Positions 46,405 through 55,576 of a stretch of 64,000 bases of DNA are shown here, one piece after another. The notes beneath the pieces are model-generated. The model was not told where the DNA came from. It was given only the letters and a program-made list of their open reading frames with translations, and made no database searches. Position numbers and translations under genes: made by a program. Location of the stretch: assembly GCA_000224765.2 (NCBI GenBank), contig AGAU01000139.1:1-64000 (forward strand). Reading direction: 5' to 3'. The stretch is from SAR324 cluster bacterium JCVI-SC AAA005 (GTDB lineage: Bacteria > SAR324 > NAC60-12). The stretch's first letter is position 1, and the number at the start of each line of letters is the position of its first letter.

Positions 46405-47652
46405 TTAAAACTGCTCAAGGGTTCGGCCTACAGTGCTTTTGAGAGCATCGGGATCCAATGAGGCATCTGTAAAGTAGCCCGCAGCTTTTTTGGCCTCCAT
46501 CTCCACCTTCGCATCGTCTGGAATTTGTTCATCGTGAATCGCCAGGCGTTCCCCAACAGTGATTCCCTGAGATACAATTGCGTCGTACTTCATATTGCTC
46601 ATGGAGACCAAGGTGTCGATATGCTTTATGCCCAACCAATTGAGAACATCTGGCATCAATTGTTGAAAGCGTACATCCTGGACACCAGCTACACACTCAG
46701 TTCTTTTAAAATAGGTCTCAGCTCGGTCTCCACCTTCTTGACGCTTACGAGCGTTGTAAACTAAGAACTTAGTGACTTCCCCTAGTGCACGACCTTCCTT
46801 GCGGAAGTAAGCAATAATGCCAACACCACCATTTTGTGCATTTTCAACACACACTTCTATGCCATGAATCAAGTATGGTCGACAAGTGCATATATCTGAA
46901 CCAAACACATCCGAGCCATTGCACTCATCATGGACACGACAGGCGACTTTGCAGTCTTGGTCTCCAATCTTGGCAACATCTCCCATGAAATAGACTGTGA
47001 TTCCACCAATTGGAGGAAGAAAGACCTGCAAATCTGGACGAGTTACTAGCTCAGGGTACATTCCCCCTGTCTGTTCAAAGAGGTTGCGCCGAAGTTGGGA
47101 TTCTGTAATTCCAAATCTTTCAGCAACTCCTGGTAGATACCAAACTGGTTCAACAGCCATTTTAGTGACATTTACTTCACCTGTATCCAGTAAGACCAAA
47201 CCATCAGGCTTGAGACGGCCATGCCGCATAGCATCCTGCATTTCAATCAATTCCAACCTTGCCTTAGTCACAGCTATTGTGGGGCGGATATCCATTCCAT
47301 CCTCCAATTCCTCCGCGAAAACCTGCCCGATCATGTGACCATAGGGATCTAACGACACGATTTTTTCAGGTTCACCCCACTGAGAGCTCGGGCCAATTGG
47401 TACAATGGGGGCTGTGTTGGTCAGATCTGGAACATGGTTCTTATCTAGCTGTCCAGCAGCTACTGCAAGCGCACGATAAACTGCATATGAACCGGAGTGA
47501 GTACCAATTACGTTTCGCTTCGAGGGATTTTTGACCGAACCTATGATTGGACCTCGTTTCTTGGGGTCCGCTTGGCCCCATTGAATCTGTGGTCCCCGTT
47601 GATCAAGACGGCCAGGGTGTGAGGTCAACACAATGTGCTTCGGTTTTTCCAT
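46405..47652 (-). CDS. URC1-like GTP cyclohydrolase II homologue
   Basis: 415 residues. The C-terminal half is GTP-cyclohydrolase-II-like, with the Zn-site pattern RVHDECNGSDVFGSDICTC in place of the RibA C-x10-C-x-C spacing, then FRKEGRALGE. The N-terminal 200 residues (GTHSGSYAVYRALAVAAG, PIGPSSQWGEPEKIVSLDP) are special to the URC1 branch and absent from RibA. There is no RibB part. With DUF1688 and UPRT next door it is assigned to the URC pyrimidine degradation route, acting on a uracil nucleotide, and not to riboflavin synthesis. Confidence 0.92.
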   Translation of the reverse strand: MEKPKHIVLTSHPGRLDQRGPQIQWGQADPKKRGPIIGSVKNPSKRNVIGTHSGSYAVYRALAVAAGQLDKNHVPDLTNTAPIVPIGPSSQWGEPEKIVSLDPYGHMIGQVFAEELEDGMDIRPTIAVTKARLELIEMQDAMRHGRLKPDGLVLLDTGEVNVTKMAVEPVWYLPGVAERFGITESQLRRNLFEQTGGMYPELVTRPDLQVFLPPIGGITVYFMGDVAKIGDQDCKVACRVHDECNGSDVFGSDICTCRPYLIHGIEVCVENAQNGGVGIIAYFRKEGRALGEVTKFLVYNARKRQEGGDRAETYFKRTECVAGVQDVRFQQLMPDVLNWLGIKHIDTLVSMSNMKYDAIVSQGITVGERLAIHDEQIPDDAKVEMEAKKAAGYFTDASLDPDALKSTVGRTLEQF

Positions 47653-47982
47653 AATAGTTCCCGAATTGATGGTTTGAATTGCTGAATTATAATGCGATCG
47701 ATAAGGCGCGTGAGCCGTCAGACATTACTTGCCAGCTCCAAGAATTAACTAAAGAGTATAAAAATTCCCCAAAATCAATGTTGATCAGATTCAGCTAGTA
47801 GCTTCATTAAGAAGCAGGACCAACAAAAACACGCATCATAGACACAGGTCTATTTGGAAATCAACTGGGGACTATTCTATGGGATGAATTATATTTATTT
47901 TCAGCTTGGTCATTTAAGAAATTTAAGCAAAACACCAATGACTCAAAAGTCAGCTCAAAATTTACTTGATTAAAGGAAAGTT
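47653..47982. other. 330-base divergent intergenic region
   Basis: Lies between URC1 (minus) and the 3-hydroxyacid dehydrogenase (plus). No coding frame, clear promoter pair or riboswitch-like fold is apparent. Shared regulation of the two directions is possible. Confidence 0.5.
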
Positions 47983-48933
47983 ATGTCGAAGAAAGTCGCA
48001 ATTGTTGGCACAGGACTGATTGGCCGAAGTTGGTCTATTGTCTTTGTGAGGGCAGGTTTCGAGGTGTGGCTTTGGGATCCCATCGATGGTGCGGTGTCAA
48101 CTGCCATCAAGTTGATCAAGGAAGAGCTACCAAACTTAGCAGAGGGAAATCTTTTAAATAGCTGTTCCGTAGAGCAAGTATTTGCAAGGGTTCATGCCTC
48201 TAACAGTTTGGAAGATGCTCTTGATGGAGCAGACCACATGCAGGAAAACGCCCCAGAGCGGGTAGAGGTTAAACAGAAACTATATCAACAAATCGACCAA
48301 TTAGTGGGTCCCCAAACTGTATTGGCTAGCTCTACCTCTGGCATCGTTGCTTCCCTTTTTACAGAGAACCTCAACGCTAAAGAACAATGCCTCGTCGCTC
48401 ATCCTATCAATCCCCCTCACCTTGTGCCCTTGGTTGAATTGGTACCCACTCCTTGGACAGCTGAGAATGTTATCGACAGGACAACTAAACTAATGCACCA
48501 AGTGAGTCAGGCACCTATCCGATTAAATCAAGAGATCAAAGGATTTGTTGCCAATCGACTCCAGGGAGCTCTGATTGCTGAGGCTTTCCGTCTTGTTGAA
48601 GATGGAGTCTGCTCTGCCAGAGATATCGACATATCTATTTCTGAAGGACTAGGCCTACGTTGGTCTTTCATGGGACCATTTGAAACAATTGATCTAAATT
48701 CGCCAAAAGGAATAAGAGGGTATTGCGAAAATTTTGGACCTCTCTATTACGAATTGGCTAAAGAACAGGCAGATCCTAGAATTTGGAGAGAATCTCTAAT
48801 TGCAAAGGTAGAAAAGGAGCGTCGTCAGGATCTAGCAGCGGATAAATTGTTGAATCGACAACATTGGCGTAATCGGCGCTTGGCTCTTATAGTGAGTACA
48901 AAAAAGGACGGAGAGGCAAAACTTGGTAAATGA
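47983..48933 (+). CDS. lambda-crystallin-type L-3-hydroxyacid dehydrogenase
   Basis: 316 residues, closely like CRYL1 (L-gulonate 3-dehydrogenase) within the 3-hydroxyacyl-CoA dehydrogenase superfamily. VAIVGTGLIGRSWSIVFVRAG is the NAD loop. Further matches are MQENAPERVEVKQKLYQQID, SSTSG, CLVAHPINPPHLVPLVELVP with the catalytic His, KGFVANRLQGALIAEAFRLV and SEGLGLRWSFMGPFETIDLN. The ribosome site AAAGGAAAG precedes the ATG. It oxidises a small L-3-hydroxyacid. Being opposite the URC operon, whose known end product is 3-hydroxypropionate, that acid is a candidate substrate, but this is inference. Confidence 0.9.
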   Translation: MSKKVAIVGTGLIGRSWSIVFVRAGFEVWLWDPIDGAVSTAIKLIKEELPNLAEGNLLNSCSVEQVFARVHASNSLEDALDGADHMQENAPERVEVKQKLYQQIDQLVGPQTVLASSTSGIVASLFTENLNAKEQCLVAHPINPPHLVPLVELVPTPWTAENVIDRTTKLMHQVSQAPIRLNQEIKGFVANRLQGALIAEAFRLVEDGVCSARDIDISISEGLGLRWSFMGPFETIDLNSPKGIRGYCENFGPLYYELAKEQADPRIWRESLIAKVEKERRQDLAADKLLNRQHWRNRRLALIVSTKKDGEAKLGK

Positions 48934-48991
48934 ATTCTGAGATTCAAAGGCCTTGGATTCTTTATTCAGAGAGACGAAGAACAGATTCTCT

Positions 48992-49030
48992 TGGTAGTAT
49001 AGAGGAGACTTGAACTCCTAAACTTGCAAT
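48992..49030 (-). other. tRNA 3'-end fragment, possible attachment-site remnant
   Basis: Read on the minus strand: a perfect 5-bp T stem (aggag/ctcct, 49015-49019 and 49003-49007) closing a seven-base loop ttcaagt that fits TTCRANN. Then follow seven acceptor bases (ctatact), discriminator A and CCA (48992-48994). Nothing resembling the 5' half of a tRNA lies upstream on that strand. The border position, between the dense region and the pseudogene-rich region, fits an att site left by an integrated element. Confidence 0.5.
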
Positions 49031-49489
49031 AAAAATATAGAATAAATTATTTTTATTAAGCATTAATTTAAAATTTATCATCAAAATGAAATCTTGTTGG
49101 GCGTATTTTGGACATGCTTGCTGAAAAATTCAAAACCCAATTCGGGTCTCAACGCAGCGAAAAAGCTTAAAGCTGTACAGGCTTCCATCTGAAAATTATC
49201 CAGAAAAGAGGGGAACTGTACTTATAAAGAATTTTTCAATTCTCTAACAATAATTGCTAAATTCTACTCAGGACGCAATCTTCAAGCTTCCTCAGCATAC
49301 TGACAACATTTTTAGTCTAGACTTATCCACAATAAAATTTTCAACGAGGTATAGTTTACGATCAATCTCAATCATCAATAACTGGGCACGTTAGTCATTC
49401 AGGTAATGCTTTACAAGTAGAAGTGTTTCACTGAACGGCTCATTGTGCACAGTAAATAGCCCTGTGCTGATAATCATGCCCCCACTGAA
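49031..49489. other. intergenic, no gene
   Basis: AT-rich. No frame that looks coding, although the left part of the DUF4268 remnant may extend into its last 50-100 bases. Confidence 0.5.
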
Positions 49490-50270
49490 GAAACAAATTC
49501 TTCAGCAGTTTGGAAATCAGAAGCTACTGACCGAATTTTTATTATTGAGAATCAACTCCAAAAAGATTATCAGCGATTACTTGGGTAAACTGACCACATA
49601 CCTCAGAGCAATGCAGGCGCAAAAAGCTGTTTGGATTGTCTTCTATCCTCGCTCTGAACATATAGCTGCCATCAACTGGCTCAATTAATCAAACAATTCC
49701 GATTTCTATTTACTGAAAATTGAAGCAATTGGAATTGGCGAGTCGAATCCAGCACCGATATTGAACTTAATTGTTGGGTCTTCGGAGCTCAGAAAGTCTG
49801 TGGGCAGAATTAAACAGGAAAGGAAAGACCCCCATCAACTGCTCGAGGCATGGTTCACAGCGCTGGCGCAACATCCAGCTATGAAACTTCATAAAAATCA
49901 AATTATCAGATGTAGTCTTCCATATTGGTCCAGTCGTGCAGAGACTTAGGGGGTCATACTTTTATTACCGAGTACGAAAGAATTACAGCTTTATTGATCA
50001 GTATATACATTTTGACTCTTCTAAGAAAGGAAGAACGTAAATTGATTTTTACATATTTGTTCGAACATAAAGATCAGATTGAAAAAGCACTGGGTGATAA
50101 TTTGATTTTGGAAAAACGTGAGAAATCGTGCATCATCTGATCAAATTTCCTAGAGGGTGGCTACAAGAATGATTCGTATAAATGGAAGAACTATCATGAC
50201 TAATTGACGGATCAGTTGAATCATCTTTACCAAACGATCCATCTACTTCTGAAATCATCGCAATTGAAAA
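49490..50270 (+). pseudogene. decayed DUF4268 (predicted nuclease-like) gene
   Basis: In order along the strand I read: ATDRIFIIENQL, then after a frame change DYLGKLTTYLRAMQAQKAVW and IAAINWLN, a TAA at 49686, FYLLKIEAIGIGESNPAPIL, SSELRKSVGR, HKDQIEKALGDNLILEK, and GGYKNDSYKWKNYHD followed by a TAA at 50201. This is the exact order of DUF4268 proteins, with their V-I-E-N-Q-L/D-H-L-G-Q-L nuclease-like front and the K-D-E-I-E/G-x-x-L-x-W-E-x-L tail. At least two frame changes and two stops make it non-functional. The parent family often occurs in accessory or defence-type regions. Confidence 0.8.
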
Positions 50271-50564
50271 AGATCCTAACCAACGCACCTGCCGTAGAAA
50301 ACGTAGATTTACGAACCTTAACCAAGAGATTCACTTCAAGAAGCCCTGATGGTTTGTGTAAAGATGAAAAAAATCTAAGTACTAAGAAATAGAAAAGTTC
50401 ACTTGCTGCGGACTATATCTGCGAATCACAGGTTGTTTTAAAATACTCAATTGTAACACCGCTTGAAGTCACAAAGCCTAGTGCAGAATATCTGGTTTAG
50501 AAAATTTTCTGGAATTGAAGCTATTTCCTAGGCAATTAGGTTTTAACTCGACCAAAAGCTTTAG
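50271..50564. other. intergenic, no gene
   Basis: Between two pseudogenes. No coding signal recognised. Confidence 0.4.
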
Positions 50565-51189
50565 ATGCGTTTCAAGCGACCTTTTGCTCAAGAAGTCAGC
50601 AACTATTACGTAATTAATTTGCCCAAAAAATTTTCTGATTAAGCCGATACGTCACTTTGGGTTTACCTTCATAGTTAAAGTGAAAGTGGTAATGATTTGG
50701 AAACTGTGAAACAAAATAGTCTACCCAAATTAGTTGTTGATGGTAAGCAGTTCTCATTTGTAATACTAAGTCCTCAGTGCAAGTCTGGCTTTTGATGGAG
50801 GGTTAATTTCATCGCAAGACTAATTGAGATTAATGAGAGATATTTCATCGATACACACCTCAACTCTATCTGACTAGGAAGAACATGGGTGGCTAGGAAT
50901 GTGGAAAATTGCTGGTGAGTATCCTGATCAATTTGCTGCTATTGCTCCTGTCGCTAAAGATGTTTTATTTGTAGTCTCTATTTGATGGATAGGCTCAATG
51001 AGCTTCCAGTTTGGGTTTTTCATGACAAAAGAGATGATATTATTCCTTGTGAAGAATCAGTACGCATGGTTGATAGCATCAATTCTGCGGGACGTAATAC
51101 CAAACTGACTACTTATGGCAAGGGGACACATGACGCTTGAACAGAAGCGTACAACAATGACGAACTCTATGAGAGGCTGAAGCATACAA
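50565..51189 (+). pseudogene. decayed dienelactone-hydrolase/phospholipase-type carboxylesterase
   Basis: Fragments in family order: NYYVINLPKKFSD, SGNDLETVKQNSLPKLVVDG then KQFSFVILSPQCKSGF, ARLIEINERYFIDT, GMWKIAGEYPDQFAAIAPVA, LNELPVWVFHDKRDDIIPCE, SVRMVDSINSAGRNTKLTTY and TEAYNNDELYE. In active relatives the nucleophile elbow is L-T-G-L-S-M-G-G; here the same place reads LTRKNMGG followed by a TAG, so the catalytic Ser is lost. The Asp (RDD) and His (GTHD) remain. Several in-frame stops and frame shifts are present. Confidence 0.8.
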
Positions 51190-51394
51190 AAACAAATTAT
51201 GCTCGCTTACAGATTTAGGAACAACTTCTTCCAATAAATATTTTGATCTTCTGTGGAGAGGGGGTAAGAGGTTGAACTGCTTATCATCCTACATTGTCAA
51301 TCTGACTTGTTGCTCTCTATTACTTCAGGCACAACACTTTTATTGGTTATTTAGGTGAGTGCTACTAAAATAATGTTAAAAATTTCGTGGATAG

Positions 51395-51997
51395 ATGGTT
51401 GGAATCGTAACCAATAACCCTCCTTTAGAAGCAGTCATAGCCCGAGAGTTATTAATGCAACTTATCGAGAGCTCTAATTTAGATATTAAGATCAATCAAG
51501 CTGTTGATATATTAAGGCTAATGAATCTCACATGGCCTGATAATGACACCAAGAAATCTTTTGAAGAGAAAGTATCAGAATTTTATGAAGATCTACCAGG
51601 AAAAATTTGCTACTGCCTCTATCAAAACAAAGATCTGGTTGGCTATGCTGAGTCAATTCCGGTCATGATTAAAATTGAAAACAGTTGGTTAAAGGTTTTG
51701 GGTCTTGGAGGACTAAATGTACATCCGGATTGGAGGGGAAAAGGATATGGAAGAGAAATTGTAGAGGCCGTCTTCATTAGGATAGACAACAACGAATATC
51801 CATTTTGTCTTTTCCAAACGGGAATACCCTATTTTTACGAAAAGCTTGGGTGCAAGGTTATTGAGAACAAATTCATTAATTCCAGTAATCAAGAAGACCC
51901 CTTCACTAATCCATTTTGGGATGAATACGCAATGATATATCATGCTACTGCTCAGTGGCCTATTGGAACTGTAGACCTTCGCAGAGAGGGATTCTGA
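51395..51997 (+). CDS. GNAT-family acetyltransferase
   Basis: 200 residues. The acetyl-CoA site is LGGLNVHPDWRGKGYGREIV (R-G-K-G-Y-G pyrophosphate loop), followed by FCLFQTGIPYFYEKLGCKVI, typical of the GNAT C-terminal strands. The substrate, an amine or antibiotic-like compound, is unknown. An intact gene flanked by decayed ones; the start codon is ATG 51395 with a weak ribosome site. Confidence 0.82.
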   Translation: MVGIVTNNPPLEAVIARELLMQLIESSNLDIKINQAVDILRLMNLTWPDNDTKKSFEEKVSEFYEDLPGKICYCLYQNKDLVGYAESIPVMIKIENSWLKVLGLGGLNVHPDWRGKGYGREIVEAVFIRIDNNEYPFCLFQTGIPYFYEKLGCKVIENKFINSSNQEDPFTNPFWDEYAMIYHATAQWPIGTVDLRREGF

Positions 51998-52091
51998 GTA
52001 TAAATTAACTTAAAATATTAACCAATATTAGTATTTTAGATTTTAAAAAATCGATCATTATTTGGTTCCCAACCTAAAAAACTCATATGAC

Positions 52092-53309
52092 ATGACTAAT
52101 GATATTCAAGCAAGAAACGACTATCGTGAAAAAAAGCAGCAGCGACTAGAAGAAATTAAGAATGAACGAAAAGAAGCTGGAGTTGGACAACAAATCTTTG
52201 AAAAGGAGATGTTTAACCAACTCCAAGCAATTACCAATGCAGGGGTATGGACGTTTGATACACAAGCTATGACGTTCTATGTCTCAGCTGGCATTTATAG
52301 AGTATATGGTCTTCCGCAGGATCAGCCTGTCAAATATGAGGATTTTCTGTTTAATTATGTTGTGCCAGAAGACACTTGGGTAGTTGAAAAAGTCCGCCAA
52401 GGTGTGATGGCTAGTAAGCAGCAGGTTACCTGTGATTTTAGGATCATCCGCCAAAATGACAGAAAAATTCGATGGGTTCATACCAGTATTTTTCCAATTC
52501 TTGATGATAAAGGGAACATCATAGCGATGACAGGGGTAACTATGGATACCACTGATCACAAAAAGAAAGAGTTTGAGAAATCCCTAGAAGAACTGAATTC
52601 AATGGGGGAAATGCTCAATCTCTTAGGACACCATTGGAAACAGCCACTCCAGATCATAACGCTGAAAGCTGCTAATCTAGCAGTTTCTCATGAACTCAAA
52701 GAGGAAGTAGACTCTTCCTTATTAGACGCTCTGAATGATATTCAAGAATCAGCCAGAGATTTATCTAATACCATTCAGGATTATCGTAAAATCTTCATTA
52801 CTGCTCCAGAGGAGAAGAATCGCATCTTTGATTTTCAACAGCAGATTCAAAAACAATTTATGGATCATCAAGAAATCATGGATCGAGAAGAGATCAAATA
52901 CTACATCCAAGCTCCTCACGACTTAGATGAATTCAGCACTCCACATACTCGCAGTATTCAGAGAATTTTTACGGAACTTTTGGATAATGCCATTGAAGCA
53001 ATTCAAAGAAATGCCAAACGTAACAAGCAAAGAGAAGAAAAGATCATCTTCAGAGTTGAAGACTACAAATTAGGTAAGAAGATTGAGATTTCGGATACAG
53101 GAGGGGGAATTGCAGATGGAGATTTCTGGACTGTATTTAAGCCTTTCTACTCGACCAAGCAAGACCGCAACAATACAGGGCTAGGGCTTTTCATTTCCAA
53201 AATGCTGACCAACCTACATCTTCAAGGCACTCTTGAATTGAGTAATAATGATATTGGAGGGGTGACCCTGAGGATTTACATTCCCCAGATAGTCGAACTG
53301 CACTCATAG
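52092..53309 (+). CDS. PAS-domain sensor histidine kinase, orphan
   Basis: From ATG 52092 (about 405 residues) there is an N-terminal charged coil, then a PAS domain (NAGVWTFDTQAMTFYVSAGI ... WVHTSIFPILDDKGNIIAMT). The phosphoacceptor box is MLNLLGHHWKQPLQIITL, of the H-x-W-K-Q-P-L type. The ATPase domain has TELLDNAIEAIQ (N box), EISDTGGGIADG (G1), VFKPFYSTK (F) and NTGLGLFISK (G2). No membrane segment is visible, so it senses a cytoplasmic signal. No response regulator is in the window. It is intact within a decayed region, which suggests it is still under selection. Confidence 0.9.
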   Translation: MTNDIQARNDYREKKQQRLEEIKNERKEAGVGQQIFEKEMFNQLQAITNAGVWTFDTQAMTFYVSAGIYRVYGLPQDQPVKYEDFLFNYVVPEDTWVVEKVRQGVMASKQQVTCDFRIIRQNDRKIRWVHTSIFPILDDKGNIIAMTGVTMDTTDHKKKEFEKSLEELNSMGEMLNLLGHHWKQPLQIITLKAANLAVSHELKEEVDSSLLDALNDIQESARDLSNTIQDYRKIFITAPEEKNRIFDFQQQIQKQFMDHQEIMDREEIKYYIQAPHDLDEFSTPHTRSIQRIFTELLDNAIEAIQRNAKRNKQREEKIIFRVEDYKLGKKIEISDTGGGIADGDFWTVFKPFYSTKQDRNNTGLGLFISKMLTNLHLQGTLELSNNDIGGVTLRIYIPQIVELHS

Positions 53310-54259
53310 ATATAATAAAAAACAAGAAGGCACCAATCTCCTTTTATTTCTAGGGCTTTTAATGTTGAAGATAATTTATAGGCTGCTTTTCGGGTGTTAT
53401 AAGATGATCAGTTAATTCTTAAGAGAGTTTACTGAGCTTGAAACAGTATGGAAATAAAGCCTACCAAAACTTTTCAAGCACGTGGGTGAGAGGCTGCTCG
53501 TGCCGGAAGCACTTTTTTTGATTCTGAAACAATTGTAACTGACCTTCAGTTGATTAATAGCTATACTGGGGTAGCCAAAACACTACCGATCCGACGCTTC
53601 TTAACAGGGACGGGGATTGATCTGTCAACCATCATTGGCGAGACTTGAGAGCCTACCGCATTTCGATTACAAATAATCGGTAAACTATGACTAGCACATC
53701 AATTATTGAAATGTTTGCCTACTTAAAGTGTTGAGCCGAAAAAGATATAAATTACCTGATCACAAAAAGCATAAAGATATCTATAACGTTGATCCTGCGC
53801 TGGCCCATGGGGGCACTAACCCAATGAAGGAGGCTGCAACCGCCCTCAAAGGCAAACAAAAATCCCTTACCTTCTAGTGTTGCTCCCTCTGCTGTTTCTC
53901 GAATTAACTTTTGAACAATGTCAAAGTCTGCTGCTTCTGACCGTCATGCTATTAATTAATCATCGTCAAACACTTCTTTTTATTTAGTTTTCACACGTAG
54001 TTCCTGAGCCATTTCTTCTCATTGACTCTGATGCCCAAGTCATCTATCTTGATCAGCAATTCCCTGCTTTTCGGCCAGAGTTATTTTTTGTTCACGCTGC
54101 TTACCTTTCTCTGCACCCCATTAATGGTGATCGGTAAAGTGCTCCGTGCTAGCTAAGTGTTTAGAGCTTTCGATTGCTACACAACTGTGGATCTATCCAA
54201 GCCGTTTCACAATTTTCAGTCACTAAGACATCAAGGCCATTCGGACAATATCACCAATC
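53310..54259. other. 950 bases without an intact gene, decayed coding remnants
   Basis: Two coding-like scraps are visible. On the plus strand, about 53520-53650, there is SETIVTDLQLINSYTGVAKT followed by LPIRRFLTGTGIDLSTIIGE up to a TGA. On the minus strand, about 53830-54130, there is ITLAEKQGIADQDR followed by EEMAQELRVKTK, SEAADFDIVQKLIRETAEGA and TLEGKGF, interrupted by several stops. I do not recognise the families. The pattern indicates old pseudogenes. Confidence 0.45.
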
Positions 54260-54724
54260 TTAACCTGCCTCACCCTTTATAATCTTAACCGTGATATCTC
54301 CATGCCCACGCATAGTGCTATAACCACCCAAACCAAGATTCTCTTCCGTCCAGCTACAGGGTACGCAAATACCTGTAGTTTCCAGTAGTACTTCTCCCAC
54401 CTGAAATCGCTGTTTTTTCTGGGCCAGCAGGTTGATCCCAGAAACCACAATGTTTCTCCTTAGCAACTCAGGTGGAATCTTGCTCTTGCTCAGTATTCGG
54501 GCTACGACTTCCAGATGTTTCTGCTGGATCAGCGTTACTTGTCGTTTGCCAGTTGAGGACTTTCTGAAGTGACCGCCTTCCAGCCCCGTGTCTGGATTGG
54601 CCAAGACTTCACTGACATAGTAAACCTTAGCCATGCGCTTAGGGCGGATTCCAATCCATTCAATCTTACCCTCTTGAGGAATACTTAGGAGATATTGTTG
54701 CTCCAGTGTTGCTTTGTAGCTCAT
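54260..54724 (-). CDS. MOSC-domain protein
   Basis: 154 residues. The MOSC (molybdenum cofactor sulfurase C-terminal) pattern is seen in WIGIRPKRMAKV, GLEGGHFRKSSTGKRQVTLI, LRRNIVVSGINLLAQKKQRF and VGEVLLETTGICVPCSWTEE, containing the conserved Cys (G-I-C-x-P-C). YiiM-like single-domain MOSC proteins bind Moco or transfer sulfur to it. The gene is intact, with ATG start, in an otherwise eroded stretch. Confidence 0.85.
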   Translation of the reverse strand: MSYKATLEQQYLLSIPQEGKIEWIGIRPKRMAKVYYVSEVLANPDTGLEGGHFRKSSTGKRQVTLIQQKHLEVVARILSKSKIPPELLRRNIVVSGINLLAQKKQRFQVGEVLLETTGICVPCSWTEENLGLGGYSTMRGHGDITVKIIKGEAG

Positions 54725-54781
54725 TTTTCAACTTTAGATATTAGGGCTAGAGCTTTTTACCGTTGAGTAGATTGGTTTTTT

Positions 54782-54916
54782 TTACAGCGCTGCTGCTCGA
54801 TCTTTGATCTGCCGAGATTCATGTTGTCCTTCAGGTCCTGATTCATCAACAATTGGTTCTGATGCACCAATTCTGGTGACAGTTGGACTAGGCCTGCGTA
54901 ATCTTTTCATTTTCAT
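54782..54916 (-). CDS. possible small basic protein (44 aa)
   Basis: A 44-codon frame starts at ATG 54916 (or 54910) behind AGGTGA and ends 57 bases before the MOSC gene on the same strand. The product begins MKMKRLRRPSPTVTR and is followed by a polar tail. No family. Position and ribosome site make translation possible, but length gives little statistical support. Confidence 0.3.
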   Translation of the reverse strand: MKMKRLRRPSPTVTRIGASEPIVDESGPEGQHESRQIKDRAAAL

Positions 54917-55576
54917 CACCTAGCTTTTTTTATTTTATTATTTCTCAAGTTTTCAAATGCGTTTTCTACATCAGTTTACAACTAATCTCATCTCTTGTTT
55001 TTCTCTTTGCTGGTAATTAGTTCAGAAATTATAGAACATTCATCATCAATGACTCAAAATTTCGAGAATTTACCAAACCAATGGCTTTACCTTAGATCCA
55101 TATGAATGGAGGATTGGTAAGACATTTGATTTAATATTCCTGATTCCTCAGCTCTGATTAAGTTTTGCTTTCATTTTTTTTTGTAATCCCGAAACCTCTT
55201 AAATGGCCAAATTTCTAAAGGCGGAGACCAAAATGATGAAATTGGTAGGTGCCTGATCCTGATAACAGTTTAGGGACTCCTAACAGTTGGACAATCAAAT
55301 TTTTGATAGCAAAGCCAAAGGGACACCGGCAAGTCATGTGGATTACTAATATTTAGCTTGACTGAATGGCTATGTGAATTTGTTGCTGAAGTAATTCTTA
55401 GAGACACAAAATTTACGGAGATAAGTGGTTTGGATGGGCTTAATTGATTTAGAATCAAGCTTAAGATCTGTCCAGAGAAGAAGATTTTTTTCTTCTGAGC
55501 CTTGACATCAGAAGGTAATAATGGGGTTTGGAACATTTAGATGTAATTAACCAAAATAAAAAAACCAGGAGTTACG
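54917..55576. other. 660 bases without a recognisable gene
   Basis: AT-rich. An 88-codon minus-strand frame at 55270-55536 has no coding character that I can see. Promoter of the bPH2 gene expected at its right end. Confidence 0.4.

Noticed and set aside
46405..47652. RibA for riboflavin synthesis
   Set aside because: The 200-residue URC1-specific N-terminal half, altered Zn spacing and DUF1688/UPRT neighbours point to the URC pathway.
55270..55536. 88-codon minus-strand frame as a gene
   Set aside because: No ribosome site, no recognisable sequence and typical chance length in AT-rich DNA.
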